A stretch of 64,000 nt of DNA from Actinospineispora spinosispora DSM 44797 (GCF_000429025.1 NZ_KE386837.1:234959-298958), one strand, 5' to 3'; positions 8,485 through 17,547 are shown, numbered from the stretch's first letter. Translations and numbers: made by a program. The notes: generated by a model from the letters alone, not told the origin.

Positions 8485-10074
8485 ATGGAAACACCGCCGC
8501 TGTCCAGCAGCGTCGACCCGTCGAGCGACGGGTACGCACGCAACGAGGCCTCGCACGAGAAGCTCGTCGGCGAGCTGGCGGACCGGCTGGGCACCGCCCG
8601 GCTCGGTGGCCCCGAGCGGGCCCGTACCCGGCACGTCGACCGGGGCAAGCTGCTGCCACGCGACCGTGTCGACTCGCTGGTCGACCCGTCGAGCCCGTTC
8701 CTGGAGCTGTCCCCGCTCGCCGCGAACGGCATGTACCGCGACGAGGCGCCCGGCGCCGGGATCATCACCGGCGTCGGCCGGGTCTCCGGACGCGAGTGCG
8801 TGATCGTCGCCAACGACGCCACGGTCAAGGGCGGCACCTACTTCCCGATCACGGTCAAGAAGCACCTGCGCGCCCAGGAGGTCGCGCTGCACAACAACCT
8901 GCCGTGCATCTACCTGGTCGACTCCGGCGGCGCGTTCCTGCCCGAGCAGGACGACGTGTTCCCGGACCGCGAGCACTTCGGCCGCATCTTCTACAACCAG
9001 GCGACGATGTCCTCGCGTGGCATCCCGCAGATCGCCGCCGTGCTCGGCTCGTGCACCGCGGGCGGCGCGTACGTGCCCGCGATGAGCGACCAGGCGGTGA
9101 TCGTCCGCAACCAGGGCACGATCTTCCTGGGTGGCCCGCCGCTGGTGAAGGCCGCGACCGGCGAGGAGGTCACCGCCGAGGAGCTGGGCGGCGGTGACCT
9201 GCACTCCCGGACCTCCGGCGTGACCGACCACCTGGCCGACGACGACGCGCACGCGCTGCAGGTCGTCCGGTCGATCGTCTCGACCCTCGGCCCGCGCACG
9301 CCGGTTCCGTGGACGGTCCACCCGACCGTCGAGCCTGCCGTGGACCCCGCGCAGCTGTACGGCGCGGTCCCGACCGACTCGCGCACCAGCTACGACGTGC
9401 ACGAGGTGATCTCCCGGATCGTCGACGGCAGCGAGTTCGCCGAGTTCAAGGCTGAGTACGGCTCGACGCTGGTCACCGGGTTCGCCCGGATCCACGGTCA
9501 CCCGGTGGGCATCGTGGCGAACAACGGCGTGCTGTTCTCCGAGTCGGCGATGAAGGGCGCGCACTTCATCGAGCTGTGCGACCAGCGTTCGATCCCGCTG
9601 GTCTACCTGCAGAACATCACCGGCTTCATGGTCGGGCGCGAGTACGAGGCGGGCGGTATCGCCAAGCACGGCGCGAAGCTGGTCACCGCGACCGCGTGTG
9701 CCCGGGTCCCGAAGTTCACCGTTGTCATCGGCGGGTCGTTCGGCGCCGGCAACTACGCGATGTGCGGGCGCGCGTACTCGCCGAGGTTCCTGTGGATGTG
9801 GCCCAACGCCCGGATCTCGGTCATGGGCGGCGAGCAGGCCGCGACGGTGCTGTCGATGGTGCGCCGCGCCGACGACCCGGTGCCGGAGGACGAGTTCAAG
9901 GCCGGCATCCGCGACCAGTACGAGCGGCAGGGCAACCCGTACTACTCGACGGCCCGGCTGTGGGACGACGGCGTCATCGATCCCGCCGACACCCGCAGGG
10001 TCCTCGGCCTGGCCCTCGGCGCGGCGGCGAACGCCCCGCTGGAGCCGGTCCGCTACGGCGTCTTCCGGATGTGA
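8485..10074 (+). CDS. accD1: Acyl-CoA carboxylase carboxyltransferase (beta) subunit
   Basis: A 529-residue biotin-dependent carboxyltransferase that moves CO2 from carboxybiotin to an acyl-CoA. It carries both crotonase-like halves, with oxyanion-hole glycines in C-T-A-G-G-A-Y (N half) and G-G-S-F-G-A-G-N-Y (C half). The G-R-A-Y-S-P-R-F-L-W-M-W-P block resembles methylcrotonyl-CoA carboxylase beta chains. The neighbours, a biotin-carboxylase/BCCP subunit and an acyl-CoA dehydrogenase, repeat the accD1-accA1-fadE19 order known in mycobacteria, so leucine catabolism is the likely role. It starts 31 bases after the twin operator. Confidence 0.92.
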   Translation: METPPLSSSVDPSSDGYARNEASHEKLVGELADRLGTARLGGPERARTRHVDRGKLLPRDRVDSLVDPSSPFLELSPLAANGMYRDEAPGAGIITGVGRVSGRECVIVANDATVKGGTYFPITVKKHLRAQEVALHNNLPCIYLVDSGGAFLPEQDDVFPDREHFGRIFYNQATMSSRGIPQIAAVLGSCTAGGAYVPAMSDQAVIVRNQGTIFLGGPPLVKAATGEEVTAEELGGGDLHSRTSGVTDHLADDDAHALQVVRSIVSTLGPRTPVPWTVHPTVEPAVDPAQLYGAVPTDSRTSYDVHEVISRIVDGSEFAEFKAEYGSTLVTGFARIHGHPVGIVANNGVLFSESAMKGAHFIELCDQRSIPLVYLQNITGFMVGREYEAGGIAKHGAKLVTATACARVPKFTVVIGGSFGAGNYAMCGRAYSPRFLWMWPNARISVMGGEQAATVLSMVRRADDPVPEDEFKAGIRDQYERQGNPYYSTARLWDDGVIDPADTRRVLGLALGAAANAPLEPVRYGVFRM

Positions 10075-10095
10075 CCGCCGTGGCCAAGCAAGGAG

Positions 10096-10139
10096 CCGTG
10101 AGTGGCGAGTGGTCTCCTGGGACCACTCGGCACTCACGG
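10096..10139. terminator. Hairpin between accD1 and accA1
   Basis: Arms of 19 bases (10096-10114, 10121-10139) pair with one mismatch around a 6-base loop. The following bases are not T-rich, so it may stabilise or attenuate the transcript rather than end it. Its ends match the CGTGAGTG family at 3791-3836 and 35270-35388. Confidence 0.6.
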
Positions 10140-10177
10140 GCGGTGACCTGGTCTTTTGTGGCTGTGAGGGGTATGTC

Positions 10178-12199
10178 GTGTTCGACACTGTTCTGATCGC
10201 CAATCGGGGCGAGATCGCGGTGCGGGTCATCCGCACGCTGCGTTCGCTAGGGGTTCGCAGCGTGGCGGTGTTCAGCGACGCGGACGCCGGTGCCCGGCAC
10301 GTCGCCGAGGCCGACGTCGCGGTGCACATCGGGCCGACACCCGCCGGGCAGAGCTACCTCAACGTGCGTGCCGTGGTGGACGCCGCCGTGCGCACCGGCG
10401 CGCAGGCCGTGCACCCCGGTTACGGCTTCCTGTCCGAGAACGCCGAGTTCGCGCACGCCTGCGCCGACGCCGGACTGGTGTTCATCGGTCCGCCGGTCTC
10501 GGCGATCGAGGCGATGGGCGACAAGATCCGTGCCAAGGCGACCGTGTCGGCGGCCGGTGTCCCGGTGGTCCCGGGCGGCGGTGAGGCGGGCCAGTCGGAT
10601 GACGAGCTGGCTCGGATCGCGCGGGAGACCGGCTTCCCGGTGCTGCTCAAGCCCTCGGCGGGCGGCGGCGGCAAGGGTATGCGGCTGGTGCACGCCGAGG
10701 CGGAGCTGACCGACGCGATCACCGGCGCCCGCCGCGAGGCCCGGAGCAGCTTCGGCGACGACACACTGCTGGTCGAGCGGTTCATCAGCGACCCGAGGCA
10801 CATCGAGATCCAAGTGCTCGCCGACCAGCACGGCACGGTCCTGCATCTCGGCGAGCGTGAGTGCAGCCTGCAGCGCCGCCACCAAAAGATCATCGAGGAG
10901 GCGCCGTCGCCGCTGCTCACACCGGAGCAGCGCGAGGCCATGGGCTCTGCCGCGGTCGAAGCGGCGCGGGCCTGCGGGTACAGCGGGGCCGGGACCGTCG
11001 AGTTCATCGTCTCGGGGCACCCGAGTATCAATTCAGCCGGCGGCCCGGTTTATGACTACTTCTTCATGGAGATGAACACCCGGCTGCAGGTTGAGCACCC
11101 GGTCACCGAGATGGTCACCGGCCTGGACCTGGTCGAGCTGCAGCTGCGCGTCGCCGCGGGGGAGAAGCTGGGCCTGACTCAGAGCGACATCGTCCTCGAC
11201 GGGCACGCCGTCGAGGCGCGGGTCTACGCCGAGGACCCGGCGCGCGGGTTCCTGCCCACCGGCGGCACGGTGCTGCGGCTGCACGAGCCGTCCGGGCCGG
11301 GCCTGCGCGTCGACTCGGCGTTGCGGCCCGACCTGGAGGTCGGCGGCGCCTACGACCCGATGCTCGCCAAGGTCATCGCGCACGGACCGGACCGGGAGAC
11401 CGCGCTGCGCCGACTCGACGGCGCACTGGCGGACACCTCGATCCTGGGTGTGTCCACCAACGTCGCGTTCCTGCGGGCGCTGCTGCGGCACCCGTCGGTG
11501 GTCGCCGGCGAGCTGGACACCGGTCTGGTGGAGCGCGCACTGGACGACCTGGTCGACGACCGGATCCCGGACCCGGTGTACGCGGTCGCCGCGCTGCAAC
11601 GGGTGCTGGAACTGGAGCCGGCCGGTCCGCTGACCGACCCGTGGGCCATCCCCGGCGGCTGGCGGCTCGGCGAGCCTGCGTGGAGCACCTGGCGGTTCGA
11701 GCTGTCCGGCCACGACCCGGTGGACGTCCGGGTCAGGGGCAGGGCCGACGCCGCCGAGGTGGCCGTCGGCGATGCCGAACCCACGCACTGCGCACTGCGC
11801 GCCGAGGGCCCCGACCTGGTGCTCAGCTATTCCGGCGCGACCCAGCGCTACGCCACTGCCGGTGTGAACGGCCAACGCTGGCTGGGGCGCAGGGGCCGTA
11901 GCTGGGCGCTGTCCGAGACCGGACCTCTCGCGGCGGCCCGAGGCGGCGCCGCTGGCGAAGCGGGCGGCACGGTGCGCAGCCCGATGCCCGGGACCGTGCT
12001 GACCGTGTCGGTCGCCGACGGCGACGCCGTCACGGCCGGCCAGCCGCTGCTGGTCATCGAGGCGATGAAGATGGAACACACCCTGGCGGCACCCACCGAC
12101 GGCGTGGTGTCCGACCTCGTGGTCAAGCCCGGCCAGCAGGTCGCCGTCGACCAAGCACTGATCACCGTAGTAGCCGACACCGCTGGAGAGCAGTCATGA
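10178..12199 (+). CDS. accA1: Acyl-CoA carboxylase alpha subunit (biotin carboxylase plus BCCP)
   Basis: A 673-residue protein that carboxylates its own biotin. The biotin-carboxylase N domain starts with V-L-I-A-N-R-G-E-I-A. The ATP-grasp glycine loop is P-S-A-G-G-G-G-K-G-M, and the catalytic block is M-N-T-R-L-Q-V-E-H-P. The C-terminal biotin-carrier domain has the biotinylation motif E-A-M-K-M-E-H. The GTG at 10178 follows a GAGGG site; longer readings run into accD1. An insertion of about ten residues (G-H-P-S-I-N-S-A-G-G-P) just before the FFMEMNTR block looks unusual. The gene overlaps the acyl-CoA dehydrogenase by 4 bases. Confidence 0.93.
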   Translation: MFDTVLIANRGEIAVRVIRTLRSLGVRSVAVFSDADAGARHVAEADVAVHIGPTPAGQSYLNVRAVVDAAVRTGAQAVHPGYGFLSENAEFAHACADAGLVFIGPPVSAIEAMGDKIRAKATVSAAGVPVVPGGGEAGQSDDELARIARETGFPVLLKPSAGGGGKGMRLVHAEAELTDAITGARREARSSFGDDTLLVERFISDPRHIEIQVLADQHGTVLHLGERECSLQRRHQKIIEEAPSPLLTPEQREAMGSAAVEAARACGYSGAGTVEFIVSGHPSINSAGGPVYDYFFMEMNTRLQVEHPVTEMVTGLDLVELQLRVAAGEKLGLTQSDIVLDGHAVEARVYAEDPARGFLPTGGTVLRLHEPSGPGLRVDSALRPDLEVGGAYDPMLAKVIAHGPDRETALRRLDGALADTSILGVSTNVAFLRALLRHPSVVAGELDTGLVERALDDLVDDRIPDPVYAVAALQRVLELEPAGPLTDPWAIPGGWRLGEPAWSTWRFELSGHDPVDVRVRGRADAAEVAVGDAEPTHCALRAEGPDLVLSYSGATQRYATAGVNGQRWLGRRGRSWALSETGPLAAARGGAAGEAGGTVRSPMPGTVLTVSVADGDAVTAGQPLLVIEAMKMEHTLAAPTDGVVSDLVVKPGQQVAVDQALITVVADTAGEQS

Positions 12200-13350
12200 T
12201 CGACCACAGGTTGTCCGAGGAGTACTCGGACCTGCGCAAGACCGTCGAGGAGTTCGCCCACGAGCAGGTCGCGCCGGTGATCGGGGAGTTCTACGAGAAG
12301 GAGGAGTTCCCCTACGAGCTGGTCGACCAGATGGGCAAGATGGGCCTGTTCGGCCTGCCCTTCCCCGAGGAGCACGGCGGCATGGGTGGTGACTACTTCG
12401 CGCTGTGCCTCGCGCTGGAGGAGCTGGCCAGGGTCGACTCGTCGGTGGCGATCACCCTGGAAGCCGGGGTCTCGCTGGGCGCGATGCCGATCTACCGCTT
12501 CGGCTCGGACGAGCAGAAGCAGCGTTGGCTGCCCGAGCTGTGCTCAGGTGAGAAGCTCGCCGGTTTCGGGCTGACCGAGCCCGGCGGCGGCTCGGACGCC
12601 GGCGCCACCCGCACGACCGCCGTTCTCGACGGAGACGAGTGGGTGATCAACGGCTCGAAGTCGTTCATCACCAACTCCGGCACCGACATCACCTCGGCCG
12701 TCACCGTCACCTGCGTGACCGGAAACCACGACGGCCGCAAGGAGATCTCGGCGATCATCGTCCCGGCAGGTACGCCGGGCTTCAGCGTCGCGCCGAAGTA
12801 CTCGAAGGTCGGCTGGAACGCCTCCGACACCCACGAGCTGTCCTTCGACGACTGCCGGGTGCCCGCGTCGAACCTGCTCGGTGAGCGCGGCAAGGGCTAC
12901 GCCCAGTTCCTGCGCATCCTCGACGAGGGCCGCATCGCCATCGCGGCGGTGTCGGTCGGACTGGCTCAGGGCTGTGTCGACGAGTGCCTGCGCTACACCC
13001 GTGAGCGCGAGGCGTTCGGCCACACGATCGGCACCTACCAGGTCATCCAGTTCAAGATCGCCGACATGGAGGCCCGCACGCACACCGCGCGGCTGGCCTA
13101 CTACCACGCGGCGAGCAAGATGCTGTGCGGCGAACCGTTCAAGAAGGAAGCGGCGATCGCCAAGCTCGTCGCGTCCAATGCCGCGATGGACAACGCGCGC
13201 GACGCCACCCAGATCTTCGGCGGCTACGGCTTCATGAACGAGTTCCCGGTCGGCCGCTTCTACCGGGACGCCAAGATCCTGGAGATCGGCGAGGGCACCT
13301 CGGAGGTCCAGCGCATGCTGATCGCCCGCGAGCTGGGCGCTACCGGCTAG
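12196..13350 (+). CDS. fadE19: Acyl-CoA dehydrogenase (isovaleryl-CoA type likely)
   Basis: A 384-residue flavoprotein dehydrogenase that makes the alpha-beta double bond in acyl-CoA. FAD-binding blocks G-F-G-L-T-E-P-G-G-G-S-D and F-I-T-N-S-G are present. The C-terminal Q-I-F-G-G-Y-G-F block and the catalytic region Y-R-D-A-K-I-L-E-I-G-E-G-T follow. An ATGA overlap with accA1 makes it the third gene of the carboxylase operon. With a methylcrotonyl-CoA carboxylase this fits isovaleryl-CoA dehydrogenase of leucine breakdown, but substrate specificity is inferred from context. Confidence 0.92.
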   Translation: MIDHRLSEEYSDLRKTVEEFAHEQVAPVIGEFYEKEEFPYELVDQMGKMGLFGLPFPEEHGGMGGDYFALCLALEELARVDSSVAITLEAGVSLGAMPIYRFGSDEQKQRWLPELCSGEKLAGFGLTEPGGGSDAGATRTTAVLDGDEWVINGSKSFITNSGTDITSAVTVTCVTGNHDGRKEISAIIVPAGTPGFSVAPKYSKVGWNASDTHELSFDDCRVPASNLLGERGKGYAQFLRILDEGRIAIAAVSVGLAQGCVDECLRYTREREAFGHTIGTYQVIQFKIADMEARTHTARLAYYHAASKMLCGEPFKKEAAIAKLVASNAAMDNARDATQIFGGYGFMNEFPVGRFYRDAKILEIGEGTSEVQRMLIARELGATG

Positions 13351-13371
13351 GCCGCAGCACGACGATCTCTC

Positions 13372-13449
13372 GCACGACTTCGCAGAGCTTCACGTCGCGT
13401 CGCAGACGCTGCAGTATCTGCGATGCGACACCAGGCTCTGCAAAGTGCT
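13372..13449. repeat. Dispersed palindromic repeat, copy 2
   Basis: Second copy of the 78-bp family, again between converging genes. Its inner arms GTCGCGTCGCAGA and TCTGCGATGCGAC keep the stem with one G-T wobble. The repeat ends on the stop codon of the leftward membrane-protein gene. Confidence 0.85.
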
Positions 13450-13900
13450 ACCGGCTATGCCGTAGCGCGACCATCCCGAAGGTCGCGGCGGCCGCCAGCG
13501 CGCCGGCCGCCATGCCGATGAACGTCGCCCAGTGCCAGCCGGACAGGGAACCGGCGGCAAGGCCGATCACGACACCGGTCACGGCGCCCGCCGCGATGCT
13601 CAGCAGCAGCGACGTGGCCGGTTGCGGCTGGCTGTGTACGAACGCCATGAGCAGCGGCAACCCCATCGGCGCGATCATCGACCAGACCAGCAGCGGCGTC
13701 GGCTCGCCGAAGACCAGCTTGACCGTCACGATCACCGCCGCGATGCCGATGCCCAGCACCGTCCAGATCACCAGGACACCGGGACTGATCCGCCTCGGCA
13801 GGTCGTCTGCGTCGGACGGGCCCGACGCAGGGTCGAGCCACAGCGCCATCATGGCCGCCGCCATGGCGCCGAGCCCGTCCTTCCAGCTGCCCCGACTCAT
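13448..13900 (-). CDS. Hypothetical membrane protein
   Basis: A 150-residue protein with about four hydrophobic segments at roughly residues 40-62, 70-88, 95-117 and 123-145, and a polar, acidic N-terminus. I recognise no family motif. It ends on the palindromic repeat and has no clear operon partner; the next gene leftward is converging. No strong ribosome site is visible before the ATG. Confidence 0.6.
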   Translation of the reverse strand: MSRGSWKDGLGAMAAAMMALWLDPASGPSDADDLPRRISPGVLVIWTVLGIGIAAVIVTVKLVFGEPTPLLVWSMIAPMGLPLLMAFVHSQPQPATSLLLSIAAGAVTGVVIGLAAGSLSGWHWATFIGMAAGALAAAATFGMVALRHSR

Positions 13901-13942
13901 GGCATGGAACGCTAGCGGGGAGCTGGGCGACGGCCGAGAGAT

Positions 13943-14143
13943 TTAGCGAGCGACCTCGGCGAGGAAGGTAGCGAAGGCGGGGCGGGTCAGTTCCAGGACC
14001 GGGCTGGACGAGCCGAGCTTCGAGTCCCGCACGCCGACGGTGGTCCCGAAGATGCCGATCTCGACGCAGTCGCCGCCGTCGTCGTGGCTGTAGGACGACT
14101 TGATGAACCGGGTATGTGTCCACTCAACGTTGGAGTCGGTCAT
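13943..14143 (-). CDS. DUF397 domain protein
   Basis: A 66-residue small protein of the DUF397 family: F-I-K-S-S-Y-S, then G-G-D-C-V-E-I, then V-R-D-S-K, and a C-terminal F-A-T-F-L helix. Such proteins are encoded next to DUF5753-type helix-turn-helix regulators (whiJ-like loci of Streptomyces), where they are thought to be partners or antagonists of the regulator. Here the regulator lies 27 bases upstream on the same strand, so the two are probably one operon. Confidence 0.85.
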   Translation of the reverse strand: MTDSNVEWTHTRFIKSSYSHDDGGDCVEIGIFGTTVGVRDSKLGSSSPVLELTRPAFATFLAEVAR

Positions 14144-14170
14144 CCGCAGCTCAGCCCTCCTGACGCAACT

Positions 14171-15037
14171 TCACTCGATCTGGCCTGCCAAATTGAGTAT
14201 AAAGCTACGAGATTCGACCGGACCGAGAGCGACGCGATAGAGCTGGTTGACGAGGTTGGTGTAGCGCACGACCTCCGACGGTTTGTCGAGATAGAGGGCG
14301 TCTCCGTAGATACCGATGTAGACGATGTCGGTGCTGGTGTCGGTGTCAAAGCGGAAGATCGTGAAGCCGAAGCCCAGTGCCGCGTAGGACTGGGTGTCGA
14401 ACGGGATGATCTGGACAGTGACGTTCGGCAGCAGCGCAAGCTCGGCCACGTGCCGCAGCTGCGCCGCCATGACGTCCGGGGTTCCGATCTGCCGCCGCAG
14501 GGCCGACTCGCTGAGTACGAACGAGAACTCCGGTGGGTTCTCCCTGGTCAGGATCGCTTGGCGTTCCTGGCGGAGCCGGATGTGTTCGTCGACGTCGGAG
14601 TTGTTGGGATCGTTCCCGCCGCCGGCGAAGATGCCCCGGATGTAGTCGGGAGTCTGCATGTTGCCGGGGATCACCTCGGACCCGACGACCATCACCTCGG
14701 TCGCGCTGCGCTCGAAGTCCTGGAACGCGCGGAACCATTGCGGTCCTCGGTAGAGCGCGGCTTCGCTCCGGGGCCGGCCTCGGCGTCGCGCGCCCTTCTG
14801 GAGTTCGCGGCACCACACCTTGTCCTTCTCCGACGCCTTGTACAGCGACAGGAGGGTCTCCAGCTCCAGGGTGGTGACGCTGACCTTGCCGTTCTCCAGT
14901 CGGCTGATCTTGTTCGGGTTCCTGCCGAGGTGCTCGGCGGCCTCGTCCTGGCGCAGTCCGACCGCGTCACGCAGCTTCCGCAGCTCATTGCCCAGCTGGC
15001 GCTTCTGCATGGTGACCGTCTTGGTCGGGTCCGTCAT
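14171..15037 (-). CDS. XRE helix-turn-helix regulator with DUF5753
   Basis: A 288-residue regulator. An XRE-type helix-turn-helix lies at about residues 14-68 (Q-D-E-A-A-E-H-L-G, then I-S-R-L-E-N-G). The remaining 200 residues are the DUF5753 ligand or partner domain, with the typical P-D-Y-I-R and Q-I-I-P-F-D-T blocks. Paired with the DUF397 gene downstream, it forms a whiJ-like developmental or stress switch. The ATG has a GGAGAC site. A small gene diverges from it, with a palindrome between. Confidence 0.88.
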   Translation of the reverse strand: MTDPTKTVTMQKRQLGNELRKLRDAVGLRQDEAAEHLGRNPNKISRLENGKVSVTTLELETLLSLYKASEKDKVWCRELQKGARRRGRPRSEAALYRGPQWFRAFQDFERSATEVMVVGSEVIPGNMQTPDYIRGIFAGGGNDPNNSDVDEHIRLRQERQAILTRENPPEFSFVLSESALRRQIGTPDVMAAQLRHVAELALLPNVTVQIIPFDTQSYAALGFGFTIFRFDTDTSTDIVYIGIYGDALYLDKPSEVVRYTNLVNQLYRVALGPVESRSFILNLAGQIE

Positions 15038-15053
15038 CCAGGTCTCCGATGCC

Positions 15054-15067
15054 GTAGATGTATCTAC
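15054..15067. promoter_or_regulatory. Palindrome between DUF5753 gene and divergent gene
   Basis: GTAGAT-GT-ATCTAC is a perfect 14-base palindrome 16 bases upstream of the regulator start. A second half-site (GGATCTAC) follows at about 15073-15080. It is a plausible autoregulatory operator. Confidence 0.45.
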
Positions 15068-15129
15068 ATTTTGGATCTACTGCTAGGCTTGCGAAGCGAA
15101 TATACAATATCAGCTTGAGGGGAGCTGTG

Positions 15130-15390
15130 GTGAATCTGATCGTCTACGCCGTGCATGCGGTGCGGGCCGAGGAGATTTCGACGACCGCGCTGGTGACGTC
15201 CAGCCTGCCGCCCGCCGAGCGGTACGCGGAGGTGCTGAGCAGCGATCCTGGAGTGCTCGCGGCGGGGGTGACCAGGTTCGAGCTCGACGTCACCGGCCGA
15301 CGCACCGCCGTGGCGCTGTACGTCGCGGGGGCTCGTCAGCAGGCGCCGTACGTGTCCGACGACCGGAGGATCTACGCGAACGGTCGTTGA
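15130..15390 (+). CDS. Small hypothetical protein
   Basis: An 86-residue soluble protein of alternating charged and hydrophobic stretches, with no known motif. The first of two adjacent GTG codons (15127 or 15130) follows a very strong GAGGGGAG ribosome site. An upstream ATG at 15058 lies inside the operator and is not likely. It diverges from the DUF5753 regulator and so may be controlled by it. Confidence 0.55.
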   Translation: MNLIVYAVHAVRAEEISTTALVTSSLPPAERYAEVLSSDPGVLAAGVTRFELDVTGRRTAVALYVAGARQQAPYVSDDRRIYANGR

Positions 15391-15481
15391 GAAGGAAAGT
15401 TTCCCGCCCGGTCACCGATGACTTGCCCGGTTCTCGCGGGTCAGTACAGGCAAGGGGGATCCGCGAGCAGAGGAGCAGGTC

Positions 15482-16228
15482 ATGAGTTTGCCTCAGGTTG
15501 TGTCCCGCGAGCAGTGGCTGGTGGCGCGCAAGGCGTTGCTGGCCAAGGAGAAGGAGCTGACCAGGACACGCGATGCGCTGAACACCCGCCGGCGTGAGCT
15601 GCCGATGGTCGAGGTCGAGAAGGAGTACCTGTTCGAGGGGTCGGACGGCAAGGCCACGCTGCTGGACCTGTTCGACGGGCATCGCCAGCTGATCGTCAGC
15701 CACGTGATGTTCGACCCGAGCTGGGACGACGCCTGCCCGAGCTGTACGGCCGGCATCGAGGAGCGGTCACCGGGCCTGGTCGAGCACCTGTCGACGAGGG
15801 ACACCGCACTCGTGCACGTCTCGCGCGCCCCGATCGCGAAGATCGAGGACTACCGACGGCGCAAGGGCTGGGACATCACCTGGGTGTCGTCCCACGGCAG
15901 CGACTTCAACTACGACTACGCCGTCACGATGGACGACTCGGTCACGCCGGTCATCTACAACTACAAGACCGTCGACGAGCACCGGGACAGCGGCACCGAG
16001 TACTACTTCAGCGGTCAGCAGCCGTCCGAACAGCCCGGGATGAGCTGTTTCCTGCGCAACGGCGACGCGATCTTCCACACATATTCGACGTACGGCCGGG
16101 GCGCCGAGCAGACCGGTGGCTCCTACTACTACCTGGACCTCACGGCGTTGGGCAGGCAGGAGAAGTGGGAGGAGCCGAGTGGCCGGGCCGACTTCTCCCG
16201 CGAACCGGTACCCGACTTCCACGAATGA
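15482..16228 (+). CDS. DUF899 thioredoxin-like protein
   Basis: A 248-residue protein of the DUF899 family, predicted to have a thioredoxin fold. It has the opening R-E-Q-W-L-V-A-R-K, the family block F-D-P-S-W-D-D-A-C-P-S-C in which two cysteines sit in a C-P-S-C arrangement, and the later block G-W-D-I-T-W-V-S-S. A C-terminal Y-Y-Y-L-D-L-T-A-L-G-R-Q-E region is also typical. The role is unknown, though a redox function is suggested by the CxxC. An AGGAG site precedes the ATG. Confidence 0.85.
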   Translation: MSLPQVVSREQWLVARKALLAKEKELTRTRDALNTRRRELPMVEVEKEYLFEGSDGKATLLDLFDGHRQLIVSHVMFDPSWDDACPSCTAGIEERSPGLVEHLSTRDTALVHVSRAPIAKIEDYRRRKGWDITWVSSHGSDFNYDYAVTMDDSVTPVIYNYKTVDEHRDSGTEYYFSGQQPSEQPGMSCFLRNGDAIFHTYSTYGRGAEQTGGSYYYLDLTALGRQEKWEEPSGRADFSREPVPDFHE

Positions 16229-16317
16229 ACCCGGCTGCCGGATCATATTTGTGCCGCTAGGGTCATGCAGCGGCCCCCACCACGCCGCATGACACGAAGC
16301 CAGTCTGGGTTGATCAC

Positions 16318-17517
16318 GTGAAGGTACTTCTGCTCGAGGGCATCCATCCGGTCGCGGTGGAAGCGTTCACCCGCGCCGGGTTCGAGGTCGACGCTCGTCC
16401 TCGCTCACTGACCGAGGACGAGCTGGTCGACGAGTTGCCCGGGGTGTCGCTGCTCGGCATCCGCTCCAACACCAGGATCACGCCGCGCGTTCTCGAAGCG
16501 GCGAAGGACCTGCAGGCGTTGGGCTGCTTCTGCATCGGCACCAACCAGGTCGACCTCGCGGACGCCGCCGAGCGCGGTATCGCGGTGTTCAACGCGCCGT
16601 TCTCCAACACCCGCAGCGTCGTCGAGCTGGTGCTCGGCGAGATCATCGCGCTGGCGCGGCGGCTGCCGGAGAAGACGCAGAAGATGCACGAGGGCATCTG
16701 GGACAAGTCGGCGAAGGGAAGCCACGAGGTCCGGGGGCGCACCCTCGGCATCGTCGGGTACGGCAACATCGGCACACAGCTGTCGAACGTCGCGGAGGCC
16801 TTCGGGCTGCGGGTGATCTTCTACGACACCGCCGACCGGCTGGCGCACGGCAATGCCCGGCGCGTCGGTTCGCTGGACGCGCTGCTCGCCGAGGCGGACA
16901 TCGTGAGCCTGCACGTCGACGGCAGGCCCGGCAACGCGGGGCTGTTCGGCGCGGACCAGTTCGACCGGATGAAGCCGGGCTCGGTGTTCATCAACGCCTC
17001 GCGCGGGATGGTCGTCGACGAGGTCGCGCTGCGGGACAACATCCAGTCCGGGCACGTGTCCGGCGCGGCGATCGACGTGTTCCCGATCGAGCCGAAGGCG
17101 CAGGGCGAGCAGTTCGACTCGCCGCTGCGCGGGCTCGACAACGTCATCCTCACGCCGCACGTCGGTGGGTCGACGCAGGAGGCGCAGGAGGAGATCGGCT
17201 ACTTCGTCGCGAACAAGCTGCTGGGCTTCGTCAACTCGGGTGCGACCGCGCTGTCGGTCAACCTGCCCGAGGTGGCCGCGCCGCAGCCGTCCGGTGCGTT
17301 CCGCATGGGCTACCTGCACGTGAGCGTCCCCGGCGTGCTGGCAGGCATCAACCACCTGCTCGCCGACACCGGCGTCAACGTGATCGGCCAGTCGCTGTCC
17401 ACCCGGGGCGAGCAGGGCTACGTGGTGACGGACACCGACAGCGTCCTGACCGATGCGGCGCTGGCGGGCCTCCTGCAGTCCCCCCACACCATCTGGCTCC
17501 GCTCCTGGCAGCTCTAA
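16318..17517 (+). CDS. serA: D-3-phosphoglycerate dehydrogenase
   Basis: A 399-residue D-2-hydroxyacid dehydrogenase that starts serine synthesis. The NAD-binding motif is G-I-V-G-Y-G-N-I-G, followed by the signature I-N-A-S-R-G-M-V-V-D and the catalytic histidine block P-H-V-G-G-S-T. A short C-terminal ACT-like region (about 330-399) fits the E. coli SerA type rather than the longer actinobacterial form. The GTG at 16318 lacks a Shine-Dalgarno, so translation may be leaderless. A perfect hairpin terminator lies downstream. Confidence 0.9.
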   Translation: MKVLLLEGIHPVAVEAFTRAGFEVDARPRSLTEDELVDELPGVSLLGIRSNTRITPRVLEAAKDLQALGCFCIGTNQVDLADAAERGIAVFNAPFSNTRSVVELVLGEIIALARRLPEKTQKMHEGIWDKSAKGSHEVRGRTLGIVGYGNIGTQLSNVAEAFGLRVIFYDTADRLAHGNARRVGSLDALLAEADIVSLHVDGRPGNAGLFGADQFDRMKPGSVFINASRGMVVDEVALRDNIQSGHVSGAAIDVFPIEPKAQGEQFDSPLRGLDNVILTPHVGGSTQEAQEEIGYFVANKLLGFVNSGATALSVNLPEVAAPQPSGAFRMGYLHVSVPGVLAGINHLLADTGVNVIGQSLSTRGEQGYVVTDTDSVLTDAALAGLLQSPHTIWLRSWQL

Positions 17518-17547
17518 AGTCTTTTTTTGCCGCTCACTGCGCGACTG

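Noticed and set aside
16229..16317. Possible riboswitch or leader before serA
   Set aside because: Only a weak GTCATGC...GCATGAC hairpin is present; no known aptamer pattern can be recognised.
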